From Lachnospiraceae bacterium (GTDB lineage Bacteria; Bacillota; Clostridia; Lachnospirales; Lachnospiraceae): a DNA stretch of 64,000 bases. The first letter of the stretch is position 1. Every line of letters starts with the position of its first letter. The stretch spans positions 41,816 through 105,815 of the forward strand of contig JAAWOG010000002.1 in NCBI GenBank assembly GCA_022799355.1, in the 5' to 3' direction. Shown one piece after another: positions 9,348 through 19,292 of this stretch. A program made the translations under genes and the position numbers. The notes beneath the pieces were generated by a model that saw nothing but the letters and a program-made list of their open reading frames with translations, searched no databases and was not told the origin of the DNA.

Positions 9348-10589
9348 TTATGGGGCGGTAATGCCTTCCACCATGATATCAAGCCTTTCCTGAAGGCTTT
9401 TGCCGGATGGATTTCCGGAAAGGATATCTGCGGTAAAAGTACTTACGGGATCCCAGTAATTCCCCCCGATACGCTGCAGGCAGGAGTACTCCGACTGTTC
9501 TAACAGTGCGGTGATAGCGGGGGCGCTTTGTACTTCTTCGGATGCGGCCGCATTCATATTGGATGGCCCCTGTCCGCGAAGGGTAAAGCGAAGTTTCTGG
9601 TTTTCTTCATTTGCGATACACTCCGCCAGTTTTGATGCCCATTCCCAGTTTTCGGAATAAGCATTTACGCCGATCAGTTTATAGCCGGAGAACGATGCCA
9701 TCTGGACCTGCCGCCCGGCGCAGGTATAAGAAGGGAGTTTTGCGGCGCCGAAATTTTTGCCCCATGCCTGTTCCACGGCCACCGCATTCCATACGCCGTT
9801 GATTCCCGCGATAATCGTATGATTTTTTACGCCGTCGACAAATCCGGCGTCATCGGTACTCATGAAACCCGGATGGAGAGCCATGTTCTGCATGGATCTT
9901 GCCACATCGATTCCTTTGATATCTCCTTCCGTGCTGTTCCAGGTACAGAAATTGGTGATTCCGTCATCGTTTAATCCTACCGTGAGCCCGGTATTTCCAA
10001 AAAGGGAATAAACATACCACCCTGAAGACCATTCCATGGAAACTTTTTTCTCATGTTCCGCAGCAATCTCAAGCATCCGGTCAAAAGACGCAATATCCTG
10101 TTCTGAAAAATACTGCTTATTATAATATAGAAAATAACCATTGTCCGCAGTAAGCGGCAGGGCATAAAGCGTATCGTTTACGGATGCCGCCAGGACGGCT
10201 TCGGGCAGATTGGAACTTTTGATAACGTCCGCATTTTCTACGGGTTCCAGTGCGCCGGCGGCTACTAAAGTGTTTAACTGATCATCCGCAAAGGCAAATA
10301 CATCCGCGCCGTTTTCCAGATCCGCCATCAGTGCGTCCATACAGTGGCTTTCACTCTGCGGTTCATATGTAATCTGAAATTCTGCCTGCCCCTGATATTG
10401 GGTTTCAAATCCGTCAATAATTTGACGTAGCAATTCTTCGTCTTCCTCGGCGCCCCATACGGTCAGACTGACTGTGCCGGAATCGGAAACCTGTTCATCT
10501 TCCGGAGCATCAGGGCTGTTGTTTTGGCATCCGGTTAGGAGTATTGTCAACAAAAGTGCCGGGAGCCATATGTTGCTTTTTTTCTTCAT
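9348..10589 (-). CDS. Extracellular solute-binding lipoprotein (sugar ABC-type)
   Basis: Lipobox LLTGCQ; VWGAEEDEELLRQIIDGFETQY typical of family 1 SBPs; start trimmed to 10589. Confidence 0.88.
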   Translation of the reverse strand: MKKKSNIWLPALLLTILLTGCQNNSPDAPEDEQVSDSGTVSLTVWGAEEDEELLRQIIDGFETQYQGQAEFQITYEPQSESHCMDALMADLENGADVFAFADDQLNTLVAAGALEPVENADVIKSSNLPEAVLAASVNDTLYALPLTADNGYFLYYNKQYFSEQDIASFDRMLEIAAEHEKKVSMEWSSGWYVYSLFGNTGLTVGLNDDGITNFCTWNSTEGDIKGIDVARSMQNMALHPGFMSTDDAGFVDGVKNHTIIAGINGVWNAVAVEQAWGKNFGAAKLPSYTCAGRQVQMASFSGYKLIGVNAYSENWEWASKLAECIANEENQKLRFTLRGQGPSNMNAAASEEVQSAPAITALLEQSEYSCLQRIGGNYWDPVSTFTADILSGNPSGKSLQERLDIMVEGITAP

Positions 10590-10735
10590 AACTCTCTCTC
10601 CACTCCATGTAAATTTTAGCAATTTATATTAACATTTTTTTAGCCTTTTTACAATCGGTTTTCGGGTTCAGGACATACTTTACATTAATTTTTTATCTCA
10701 TAAAAGTATGCGAAAAAATTGGTAAAAAAAAGTTG

Positions 10736-10764
10736 TTGACAATATGATATCAAAATGATATCAT
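10736..10764 (+). promoter_or_regulatory. Sigma-A promoter overlapped by a repeated ATGATATCA operator
   Basis: TTGACA-N17-TATCAT; ATGATATCA at 10744 and 10755 (11-bp period), the second being part of the palindrome ATGATATCAT. Confidence 0.65.
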
Positions 10765-10800
10765 CCATATATCAAATAAAATTTATACGGGAGGTGCTGT

Positions 10801-11817
10801 ATGGAAGAGAAAGTTTTACGGAAGAAAAAGAATGGAATGACGATGCTCATATTGTTTACATTGCTCTATATTGCGGCGATTGCAATGATCATCTGCGGTG
10901 CAAGTACGGATAGGGGAATACTGATTGCAGCAGGCGTTATTTATGCGGCGCTGGGCTGGATCCCTTATTGCGGGCTTTGTGTGTTAAAACCTCAGGAAGC
11001 GGTTGTGCTGACGCTGTTCGGAAAATATATCGGCAGTTTGAAAGGAGAGGGATTTTACTGTGTTAATCCTTTTTGCTCCGAGGTAAATCCGGCGGCGGAG
11101 ACCAAATTAAACCAGAGCGGCGATGTCAAAGCCGGCACGGGAAAGATGATGCAGTTAGGATCACTGGAAAGCATCAATATCAATCGAAGGGGTGGTTCCG
11201 TCGATAAAAAGATTTCTCTGAAAATTATGACATTGAATAACAACCGCCAGAAGATCAACGACTGTCTGGGAAATCCCATTGAGATCGGTATTGCGGTTAT
11301 GTGGAGAGTTACGGATACGGCGAAAGCGGTATTTAACGTAGATAACTACAAGGAGTATTTATCTTTGCAGTGTGACAGCGCCCTGCGCAATATTGTCCGT
11401 ATGTATCCTTATGATGTGGCGGAAAATGTGGATACCACAGGTGACGGTATAGCGGATGACGGAAGCCTTCGGGGTTCCAGCGAAGTGGTGGCGGAGCGTA
11501 TCAGGCAGGAGATCCAGAGTAAAGTCCGCGAGGCGGGACTTGAAATTATCGAGGCGAGAATAACTTACCTTGCTTATGCGCCGGAGATTGCGGCGGCGAT
11601 GCTGCAAAGACAGCAGGCATCCGCAGTCATCGATGCCAGAAGGCTGATTGTGGATGGCGCCGTTGGTATGGTGGAGATGGCGCTTCACCGCCTGTCGGAA
11701 AGGGAAGTGGTTGAGCTTGATGAGGAGAGAAAAGCCGCGATGGTCTCGAACCTCCTGGTGGTACTTTGCGGAAATAAGGATGCCCAGCCTATCGTAAATT
11801 CAGGAAGTTTGTATTAA
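10801..11817 (+). CDS. SPFH/band-7 domain protein
   Basis: N-terminal TM pair, LKPQEAVVLTLFGKYIGSL, long helical region EARITYLAYAPEIAAAMLQRQQASAVIDARR. Confidence 0.9.
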   Translation: MEEKVLRKKKNGMTMLILFTLLYIAAIAMIICGASTDRGILIAAGVIYAALGWIPYCGLCVLKPQEAVVLTLFGKYIGSLKGEGFYCVNPFCSEVNPAAETKLNQSGDVKAGTGKMMQLGSLESININRRGGSVDKKISLKIMTLNNNRQKINDCLGNPIEIGIAVMWRVTDTAKAVFNVDNYKEYLSLQCDSALRNIVRMYPYDVAENVDTTGDGIADDGSLRGSSEVVAERIRQEIQSKVREAGLEIIEARITYLAYAPEIAAAMLQRQQASAVIDARRLIVDGAVGMVEMALHRLSEREVVELDEERKAAMVSNLLVVLCGNKDAQPIVNSGSLY

Positions 11818-11820
11818 CAT

Positions 11821-12024
11821 ATGGCGGATAACAGCAAGAAACAGGTGCCGCTCAGATTGTCCGCAAAATTATATGATGCCATTGCAGCCTGGGCAGAGGA
11901 TGATTTTCGATCTGTAAATGGTCAGATAGAATATTTGCTGACAGAGTGTGTCCGCCAGCGGAAGAAAAACGGAAGGCCCGTACCCCATGAACTGGATGTG
12001 CCGCCGGAACTTGATATTGAGTAG
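11821..12024 (+). CDS. Small Arc/ribbon-helix-helix-like protein
   Basis: 67 aa; [33 protein letters not shown] fits an RHH fold; 3 bp after the SPFH gene. Confidence 0.8.
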   Translation: MADNSKKQVPLRLSAKLYDAIAAWAEDDFRSVNGQIEYLLTECVRQRKKNGRPVPHELDVPPELDIE

Positions 12025-12073
12025 ATTGTGATGATATTTAAGAATAAAAGTGAATAGGAAAGAATGAGAAGGG

Positions 12074-12115
12074 CAGAGATGAAACGAATGATAATGGTTT
12101 TCATCTCTGTCTTTC
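12074..12115 (+). terminator. Intrinsic terminator
   Basis: CAGAGATGAAA / TTTCATCTCTG 11-bp stem followed by TCTTTCTT. Confidence 0.65.
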
Positions 12116-12216
12116 TTATTCCGTTAATATAACGGTTGCAGTATAAAGTTTCTGAATATATACTGGAAACAGGATCAATAATAACGGACGGATGGCATAA
12201 AGAGGAGGAAAGATAC

Positions 12217-13626
12217 ATGGGAATAGCAGCAGCGTTTATGGTGCCTCACCCGCCGCTCATTGTACCTGAGATCGGCAGGGGAGAAGAGAAAAAAATTGTA
12301 CAAACGATCGATGCATACAGGGAAGCTGCAGAGCGTATAAAAGCGTGCGGGCCAAATACCATTGTGATTCTCTCGCCTCACCAGACCATGTATGCGGATT
12401 ATTTCCATATCTCTCCAGGAAAAGAGGCAAAGGGAGACTTTGGGAATTTCAGGGCAAAAGATGTCAGATTTGAGGTCTCCTATGATACGGAATTTGTGGA
12501 AGAGTTATGCAGACTGGCAGCAGAGCGTAATCTGCCCGCGGGGACAATGGGGGAGCGCGAGAGGAAACTGGATCACGGGACGATGGTGCCCTTATATTTT
12601 ATCGATCAGTTTTACCGCGGATACCGGACAGTGAGGATCGGACTTTCAGGGCTGCCCCTTGTAAAGCATTATGAACTGGGAGAATGTATAAAAGAGGCGG
12701 CGGATCGTCTTGGCAGGAAAACAGTGGTAATTGCCAGCGGAGATCTGTCCCATAAATTAAAGGAAGACGGTCCCTATGGATACCAGGAGGAGGGACCTGT
12801 GTATGACAGACAGATTATGGAAGTCATGGGAACGGGAAATTTTTCCGAACTGTTCGGTTTTTCCGAAAAATTTTGCGAAAAGGCGGGGGAATGCGGGCAT
12901 CGTTCTTTTGCTGTTATGGCGGGAGCCTTTGATAAGATGAAAGTAAAAGCTGAGAAGCTTTCTTATGAGGGACCTTTCGGGGTGGGGTATGGAATCTGTG
13001 CTTATGAGCCCCTTAGGGCAGACGCCGGGAGGAATTTCGGGGAACAGTTTAAGGAAAAAGAAAGAAGGAGACTTGAGAGCTTGCGGGAGAAGGAAGATGT
13101 ATATGTAAAGCTTGCCCGCAGAACCATTGAGAAGTATATTATTTCAGGAAGAAAGCCGTATCCCGGGGAGGATCTGCCGGAAAAGATGAAAATGGAGATG
13201 CCGGAGGAGATGTTTAAGCGCCGGGCGGGGGTTTTTGTTTCTATCAAGAAGGATGGGCAGCTTCGGGGATGCATCGGAACGATTCAGGCGGTGCAGAGTT
13301 GTATGGCGGAGGAAATTGTAGAAAACGCGATCAGTGCCGCGGTGCGTGATCCCAGATTTTCACCGATAGAACCGGAGGAGCTGGAATATCTGGTGATCAG
13401 TGTGGATGTGCTCGGGGATACGGAGAAGATAGCTTCGCCAGGGGAACTGGATACGGAGCGCTACGGCGTGATCGTGACGAAAGGGAGAAAAAGAGGACTG
13501 CTTCTGCCGAATCTGGAAGGCATAGATACGGTGGAAGAACAGATTGCGATCGCGAAACAGAAAGCCGGGATCGGACCTTATGAAGCGGTGGAACTGGAAA
13601 GGTTTGAAGTGGTCAGACATCATTGA
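12217..13626 (+). CDS. Fused Memo-like (AmmeMemoRadiSam B) and AMMECR1 (AmmeMemoRadiSam A) protein
   Basis: N-terminal MVPHPPLIVPEIGRG and SGDLSHKLKEDGPYG (MEMO/LigB-like); C-terminal RRAGVFVSIKKDGQLRGCIGTI and DPRFSPIEPEELEYLVISVDVL (AMMECR1). Confidence 0.9.
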   Translation: MGIAAAFMVPHPPLIVPEIGRGEEKKIVQTIDAYREAAERIKACGPNTIVILSPHQTMYADYFHISPGKEAKGDFGNFRAKDVRFEVSYDTEFVEELCRLAAERNLPAGTMGERERKLDHGTMVPLYFIDQFYRGYRTVRIGLSGLPLVKHYELGECIKEAADRLGRKTVVIASGDLSHKLKEDGPYGYQEEGPVYDRQIMEVMGTGNFSELFGFSEKFCEKAGECGHRSFAVMAGAFDKMKVKAEKLSYEGPFGVGYGICAYEPLRADAGRNFGEQFKEKERRRLESLREKEDVYVKLARRTIEKYIISGRKPYPGEDLPEKMKMEMPEEMFKRRAGVFVSIKKDGQLRGCIGTIQAVQSCMAEEIVENAISAAVRDPRFSPIEPEELEYLVISVDVLGDTEKIASPGELDTERYGVIVTKGRKRGLLLPNLEGIDTVEEQIAIAKQKAGIGPYEAVELERFEVVRHH

Positions 13627-13669
13627 GATCTGTTTGCCGGTGATAAATTTTTATAAGCGGGGTTGGGAG

Positions 13670-14497
13670 ATGGAAAAAATCTGTCAGGTATGTATGCATC
13701 ATTGCAGGTTAAAGCCGGGACAGTGGGGAGTCTGCAGGGCGAGAAAAAACGAAGAGGGGGAGATTGTCTGTAAAAATTATGGGCAGGTCTCTTCTCTTGC
13801 TCTTGATCCGATTGAAAAGAAGCCGTTAAGGCGGTTTTTTCCGGGAAGCAAAATACTTTCTGTCGGAAGCTTCGGATGCAATCTGCGCTGTCCTTTTTGT
13901 CAGAATTATGAGATTTCCATGGTGAGGCCGGAAATGTCGGCGGATTCGTATTTATCTGCGCGGGAGCTTGCCGAAATTGCGGGAAAATGCCGGGAAAAAG
14001 GAAATATCGGGGTGGCGTTTACCTATAACGAACCCCTTGTCGGATGGGAATATGTACTGGATACGGCGAAGCTAGTGAGGAAGGCGGACATGAAGAATGT
14101 ACTGGTGACCAACGGAACGGTTTCACCGGTAATACTGGAGGAGCTTCTGCCGTATATCGATGCGATGAATATTGATCTGAAAGGATTTCGGGAAGAATAT
14201 TATAAAAAGCTGGGCGGCAGCCTGTCAGCCGTAAAGGAATTTATTGTCCGGGCGGCGGCTAAATGCCATGTGGAGATTACGACACTGATCGTGCCTGGAG
14301 AAAATGACAGCGTGCGGGAAATGGAGGAGGAGGCATGCTGGATTGCCTCCGTAAAGAAAGAGATTCCTCTGCATATCAGCCGCTTTTTTCCCCGCTACCG
14401 GATGGAAGATGCCGCCGCGACGAAGGTGGAGAGCGTTTATAAACTTGCGGATACGGCGGGAAAGCATCTGGAATATGTTTATACGGGGAACTGCTGA
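13670..14497 (+). CDS. AmmeMemoRadiSam system radical SAM enzyme
   Basis: CNLRCPFCQNYEIS radical SAM motif, N-terminal CQVCMHHCRLKPGQWGVC; start trimmed to ATG 13670. Confidence 0.92.
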   Translation: MEKICQVCMHHCRLKPGQWGVCRARKNEEGEIVCKNYGQVSSLALDPIEKKPLRRFFPGSKILSVGSFGCNLRCPFCQNYEISMVRPEMSADSYLSARELAEIAGKCREKGNIGVAFTYNEPLVGWEYVLDTAKLVRKADMKNVLVTNGTVSPVILEELLPYIDAMNIDLKGFREEYYKKLGGSLSAVKEFIVRAAAKCHVEITTLIVPGENDSVREMEEEACWIASVKKEIPLHISRFFPRYRMEDAAATKVESVYKLADTAGKHLEYVYTGNC

Positions 14498-14683
14498 AAT
14501 GTTTTATGTATAACGGATTTTCAGGATATCATTGTGAAATCTACATAGAAAAACCGCAAAAAAGGCGTAAAAATAGAATTATTTGTTATGGAATCCGTAA
14601 AAAAAGAATGGTATACTCTATGGTAGACACTTGAGACGAAAGAAGAATGAAAAGGCTGCTTATGCGGCGGAATGAGAGGAAAG

Positions 14684-15442
14684 ATGGCGAAAGTAATAGC
14701 AGTTGCAAACCAGAAAGGCGGCGTAGGGAAAACAACGACTTCCATTAATTTAACGGCAGCCCTTGCCAAGCAGGGGAAAAAAGTTTTACTGATCGATGCC
14801 GATCCCCAGGGAAATGCTACCAGCGGATATGGTGTTAATAAAAATGAACTGGAAAATACAATATATGAGTTGATGCTTGGCGAGTGCTCTATCGGCGAGT
14901 GCCTGCTGACAGATGTGATTCCGGGTGTTTCTCTGATCCCGGCAAACGTAAATCTGGCGGCGGTTGAGATCGAACTGATCGACGCGGAAAAGAAAGAATT
15001 TATTTTGAGAAACGAGATCGATTATATCAGGGAGCAGTACGATTACATTATGATAGACTGTCCGCCCTCCTTAAGTATTTTAACTGTGAATGCGATGGTG
15101 ACTGCGGATACCGTGCTTGTGCCGATTCAGTGTGAATATTATGCCTTGGAGGGGCTCAGCCAGTTGATTTATACGGTGAATCTTGTCAGGGAGCGGTTAA
15201 ATCCGGTTCTGGATATCGAGGGGGTTGTGTTTACGATGTACGATGCCCGGACAAACCTGTCCATGCAGGTGGTGGAAAATGTCAAAAGCAATCTGACGCA
15301 GCATATTTTTGAAACCGCAATCCCAAGAAATATCCGGCTGGCGGAAGCGCCGAGCCATGGCGTTCCGATTAATATGTATGATGAGAAATCAGCGGGTGCG
15401 GAAGCCTATGCGAGACTGGCGCAGGAGATTATCGAAAAATAA
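14684..15442 (+). CDS. parA: ParA/Soj family chromosome-partitioning ATPase
   Basis: Deviant Walker [23 protein letters not shown]; followed by parB. Confidence 0.95.
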   Translation: MAKVIAVANQKGGVGKTTTSINLTAALAKQGKKVLLIDADPQGNATSGYGVNKNELENTIYELMLGECSIGECLLTDVIPGVSLIPANVNLAAVEIELIDAEKKEFILRNEIDYIREQYDYIMIDCPPSLSILTVNAMVTADTVLVPIQCEYYALEGLSQLIYTVNLVRERLNPVLDIEGVVFTMYDARTNLSMQVVENVKSNLTQHIFETAIPRNIRLAEAPSHGVPINMYDEKSAGAEAYARLAQEIIEK

Positions 15443-15545
15443 TCGGGCAGGTTTGAGCGGCATGGCTAAGGCGGTTTAAAAACAGGGCTTAGCCGATTCA
15501 GGGAAACAATCAGAAAAGGATCAGAAGAAAAAGAATGGGGGCAAT

Positions 15546-16457
15546 ATGGCGGCAAAAGGAGCGAAAGGATTAGGAAAAGGGTTGGATGCGCTGATACCGG
15601 GTGCACAGATTCCGAGGAAGACAAAAGAGGAGGCTGTTGAAAGTGCCGAAGACAAAGGGCAGGAGAAACTTGTAAAGATTACGAAGGTGGAGCCCAACAG
15701 GGAACAGCCGAGAAAGAACTTTGATGAGGATGCCCTGCAGGAACTTGCGGATTCCATAAAACAGTTCGGCCTGCTACAGCCGATTTTAGTGCAGGACCGG
15801 CAGACTTACTATGAGATCATAGCAGGTGAGAGAAGGTGGCGGGCGGCAAAGCTTGCCGGTCTGAAAGAGGTACCGGTGATCGTTAAAAGTTTTTCGGAGC
15901 AGGAGATAGTTGAGATATCCCTGATCGAAAACATCCAGCGGGAAGACCTGAATCCGATCGAGGAAGCGCTTGCGTATAAACGGCTTTTGACGGAATTTCA
16001 CCTGACACAGGATGAAGTGGCGGAGCGGGTGTCAAAGAGCAGGACAACGGTGACAAATTCCATGCGTCTTTTAAAGCTGGATGAGAGAGTGCAGCAGATG
16101 ATCATTGATGATATGATCACCACCGGACATGCCCGGGCACTGATCGGGATTGAAGATAAAAATATGCAGTACGAGCTGGCGCAGAAGATTTTCGATGAAA
16201 AACTGAATGTGCGCGAGGTGGAGAAGCTGGTTAAGAATATCCAGAGCCCGAAGCCGAAGAAGGAACCCAAAAAGATCAATGAGAGTCTGGAACTTGTATA
16301 CAGAGATATCGAAGAGCGGCTGAAGCAGTCGCTTGGCACAAAAGTGTCTATTCAGTCGAAGGATAACGGAGCGGGAAAGGTTGAGATCGAATTTTTCAGC
16401 CATGAGGAACTGGAGAGGATCACAGAATTTTTTATGAAAATCAGATCTGAAAAATAG
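15546..16457 (+). CDS. parB: ParB/Spo0J family partition protein
   Basis: EPNREQPRKNFDEDALQELADSI, GERRWRAAKLAGL, HTH LTQDEVAERVSKSRTTVTNSMRLL. Confidence 0.95.
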   Translation: MAAKGAKGLGKGLDALIPGAQIPRKTKEEAVESAEDKGQEKLVKITKVEPNREQPRKNFDEDALQELADSIKQFGLLQPILVQDRQTYYEIIAGERRWRAAKLAGLKEVPVIVKSFSEQEIVEISLIENIQREDLNPIEEALAYKRLLTEFHLTQDEVAERVSKSRTTVTNSMRLLKLDERVQQMIIDDMITTGHARALIGIEDKNMQYELAQKIFDEKLNVREVEKLVKNIQSPKPKKEPKKINESLELVYRDIEERLKQSLGTKVSIQSKDNGAGKVEIEFFSHEELERITEFFMKIRSEK

Positions 16458-16481
16458 TATAAAAACACAAAGGAGAAACGG

Positions 16482-16988
16482 ATGAACAGTGAGTTTTTGA
16501 CAATGATCGGCTTAGGCGGCATAGATATTGGTTATATTTTAGTCGGCATCACGGCGGTGCTTCTCATTCTCCTGATCATGCTGATTGTGCTGATTGTAAA
16601 ATATACCAAAGTAAAAAAACGCTATGACAGGTTTATGCGCGGAAAGAACGCATCCAGTCTGGAGGAAAATATACGCGGCGTTTTCGAGGACATGAAGATG
16701 CTGAAAAATAATGTGGAGAAAAATAAGAAGGATCTCCGTATGTTAAACAAAAATATGGAGAGGACCTTCCAGAAAATGGGTATTGTAAAATATGATGCCT
16801 TTAATACGATGGGCGGACAGTTATCCTTCTCGCTCGCCCTGCTGGATGGCAACGATGACGGTTTTATCATCAATTCGGTCCACAGCAGTGAGGGATGTTA
16901 TTCCTATACGAAGGAAATAAAAGGTGGTACAAGCAGTATTACTCTTGGGCAGGAGGAACAGAGGGCGCTGGATGAAGCCATCGGATAA
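16482..16988 (+). CDS. DUF4446 family protein
   Basis: N-terminal TM; KYDAFNTMGGQLSFSLALLDGNDDGFIINSVHSSEGCYSYTKEIKGG characteristic of DUF4446. Confidence 0.88.
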   Translation: MNSEFLTMIGLGGIDIGYILVGITAVLLILLIMLIVLIVKYTKVKKRYDRFMRGKNASSLEENIRGVFEDMKMLKNNVEKNKKDLRMLNKNMERTFQKMGIVKYDAFNTMGGQLSFSLALLDGNDDGFIINSVHSSEGCYSYTKEIKGGTSSITLGQEEQRALDEAIG

Positions 16989-17068
16989 TGAGTCAGGAAA
17001 ACAAATATAATAAAAAAAACAGAAACGTTCATATTATATAAAGAACGTGCCTGGAAAAGAGGAGCATT

Positions 17069-18349
17069 ATGATCGATATTAAATTTTTAAGAGAAAATCC
17101 GGAAATAGTAAAGGAAAATATCAGGAAGAAATTTCAGGATAAGAAGCTTCCTATGGTAGACGAGGTGATTGCGCTCGATGCTGACAGAAGAAAGGCACAG
17201 CAGGAGGCGGACGAGCTGAAAGCGGCAAAAAATAAGATTGCTAAACAGATCGGCGCACTGATGGGGCAGGGGAAAAAGCAGGAGGCGGAAGAGAAAAAGA
17301 AAGAAGTCGCCGTCAATGCGGCGCGCCTTGCGGAACTTGAGAAAAAACAGGCGGAGCTGGAAGAAAAAGTAAATAATATCATGATGGTTATCCCGAATAT
17401 TATTGATCCTTCCGTACCTGTCGGAAAAGATGATTCCGAGAATGTGGAAGTTCAGAAATACGGGGAACCTGTTGTACCTGATTTTGAGATCCCCTATCAT
17501 ACGGAGATTATGGAAAAGGTGAAAGGTATCGATCTGGATGCGGCGCGGAAAGTGGCGGGAAATGGTTTCTATTACCTGATGGGCGATATCGCAAGGCTGC
17601 ATTCCGCAGTGCTTTCCTATGCCAGGGACTTTATGATCGGCAGAGGATTTACCTACTGTATTCCGCCCTATATGATTCACGGCAATGTGGTTTCGGGTGT
17701 TATGAGTTTTCCGGAGATGGACGCCATGATGTATAAGATTGAGGGAGAAGATCTGTACCTGATCGGCACCTCGGAGCATTCCATGATCGGAAAATTTATC
17801 GATACCATGATACCGGAAGGGGAACTGCCTCAGACACTGACCAGCTACTCCCCCTGTTTCCGGAAGGAAAAAGGCGCACATGGACTGGAAGAGAGAGGTG
17901 TATACAGGATTCACCAGTTTGAAAAACAGGAGATGATCGTAGTCTGCAGACCGGAGGAATCTCCGATGTGGTTTGAAAAACTCTGGCAGAACACGGTGGA
18001 TTTATTCCGCTCTCTGGATATACCGGTGCGGACCATCGAATGCTGCTCAGGCGATCTGGCGGATCTGAAAGTAAAATCCTTTGATGTGGAAGCCTGGTCT
18101 CCAAGACAGAAAAAATATTTTGAAGTAGGAAGCTGCTCCAATCTCGGCGATGCCCAGGCAAGAAGGCTGAAGATCCGCGTCAAAGGCAGTGACGGAAACA
18201 AGTATTTTGCACATACATTAAATAACACCGTGGTAGCACCTCCCAGAATGCTGATTGCCTTCCTCGAAAACAATCTGCAGGCGGACGGCAGCATCAAAAT
18301 ACCGGAAGTACTAAGGCCTTACATGGGCGGGCAGGAAATCATTTCCTGA
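17069..18349 (+). CDS. serS: Serine--tRNA ligase
   Basis: MIDIKFLRENPEIVKENIRKK, class II motifs TSEHSMIG, FRKEKGAHGLEERGVYRIHQFEK. Confidence 0.97.
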   Translation: MIDIKFLRENPEIVKENIRKKFQDKKLPMVDEVIALDADRRKAQQEADELKAAKNKIAKQIGALMGQGKKQEAEEKKKEVAVNAARLAELEKKQAELEEKVNNIMMVIPNIIDPSVPVGKDDSENVEVQKYGEPVVPDFEIPYHTEIMEKVKGIDLDAARKVAGNGFYYLMGDIARLHSAVLSYARDFMIGRGFTYCIPPYMIHGNVVSGVMSFPEMDAMMYKIEGEDLYLIGTSEHSMIGKFIDTMIPEGELPQTLTSYSPCFRKEKGAHGLEERGVYRIHQFEKQEMIVVCRPEESPMWFEKLWQNTVDLFRSLDIPVRTIECCSGDLADLKVKSFDVEAWSPRQKKYFEVGSCSNLGDAQARRLKIRVKGSDGNKYFAHTLNNTVVAPPRMLIAFLENNLQADGSIKIPEVLRPYMGGQEIIS

Positions 18350-18395
18350 TATTCGGATAAAAACAGGTGAACAACAAATAAAGGAGGTAAAATCT

Positions 18396-19292
18396 TTGCA
18401 TAAGTATTTACGTGCCATCGGTTTCAGTAAAATACAAACACCGAAGCAGATGCATGATCTGATTATGGATGTGATTCAGAGTGCGGACAAAAGAAGCTAC
18501 ACTTCAAATTCCGAGACGACGATGCTGGCGGAATTCAGCAAAGATTTTGCTGACCGGATCGGCATTACGGTCTGCGGTGAATTTGATGATAAGGATGAAT
18601 TTACCTTTGAGTACAGCTTTCCGTATTTTCGCGGAGACGGTATTTCCACGGAGGAGGATATCTCTGTGGAACGACATGCCGAGAAAGAATCCTATGCGGG
18701 TGTCTGTAATGATATGCGGGTGGGAGTTTCTCTGATCTTCTATCTGCAGAATATGATGGACTATGCTAAAATCAAGTATGGCAACAGGCTGCCGATCCGG
18801 GGAACCAGTTTAACACTCAGCGCTCTTTCCACCAGCGGAAAGATTCTTTTGCCGATCCGAAAAAATGAGGCGGAGATGGCAAGGATTGAAAAAGAGACGA
18901 CAAACCGCAATAAACTGATTGCGCAGGCAAGAGCAGGAGATGAGGAAGCAATCGAAACGCTGACGCTTGAGGATATGGATACCTATAACGCCATTTCCAA
19001 AAAGATCAGGAAGGAAGATGTGCTGAGCCTGGTGGATACCTACTTTATGCCTTATGGAGTGGAGTGCGACCAGTATTCGGTCATGGGAGAGATCACAGAC
19101 TGCAGCAGCACAAAGAACAGGCTGACGGAAGAAGAGCTCTATATTATGACGGTCTCCTGCAACGACCTTGTATTTGAGGTGTGTATCAATAAAAAGGATC
19201 TGTACGGCGAACCGATGCCGGGACGCCGTTTCAGAGGGAGTATCTGGATGCAGGGTATTATTAATTTTCCTGAGGCATACGGAGTTTCCTAG
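18396..19292 (+). CDS. DUF3881 family protein (TTG start)
   Basis: MHKYLRAIGFSKI N-terminus; AAGGAGG RBS before TTG. Confidence 0.8.
   Translation: MHKYLRAIGFSKIQTPKQMHDLIMDVIQSADKRSYTSNSETTMLAEFSKDFADRIGITVCGEFDDKDEFTFEYSFPYFRGDGISTEEDISVERHAEKESYAGVCNDMRVGVSLIFYLQNMMDYAKIKYGNRLPIRGTSLTLSALSTSGKILLPIRKNEAEMARIEKETTNRNKLIAQARAGDEEAIETLTLEDMDTYNAISKKIRKEDVLSLVDTYFMPYGVECDQYSVMGEITDCSSTKNRLTEEELYIMTVSCNDLVFEVCINKKDLYGEPMPGRRFRGSIWMQGIINFPEAYGVS

Noticed and set aside
14684-16457. parS sites near parAB
   Set aside because: No TGTTTCACGTGAAACA-like 16-mer noticed near the genes; a computed motif scan would be needed.
16989-17068. Possible T-box leader before serS
   Set aside because: Only 80 nt and no T-box TGGNACCGCG-like motif; only a short ACGTTC/GAACGT inverted repeat.
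17087-17914. 275-aa minus-strand ORF over serS
   Set aside because: Complete antisense overlap with a clear serS gene.
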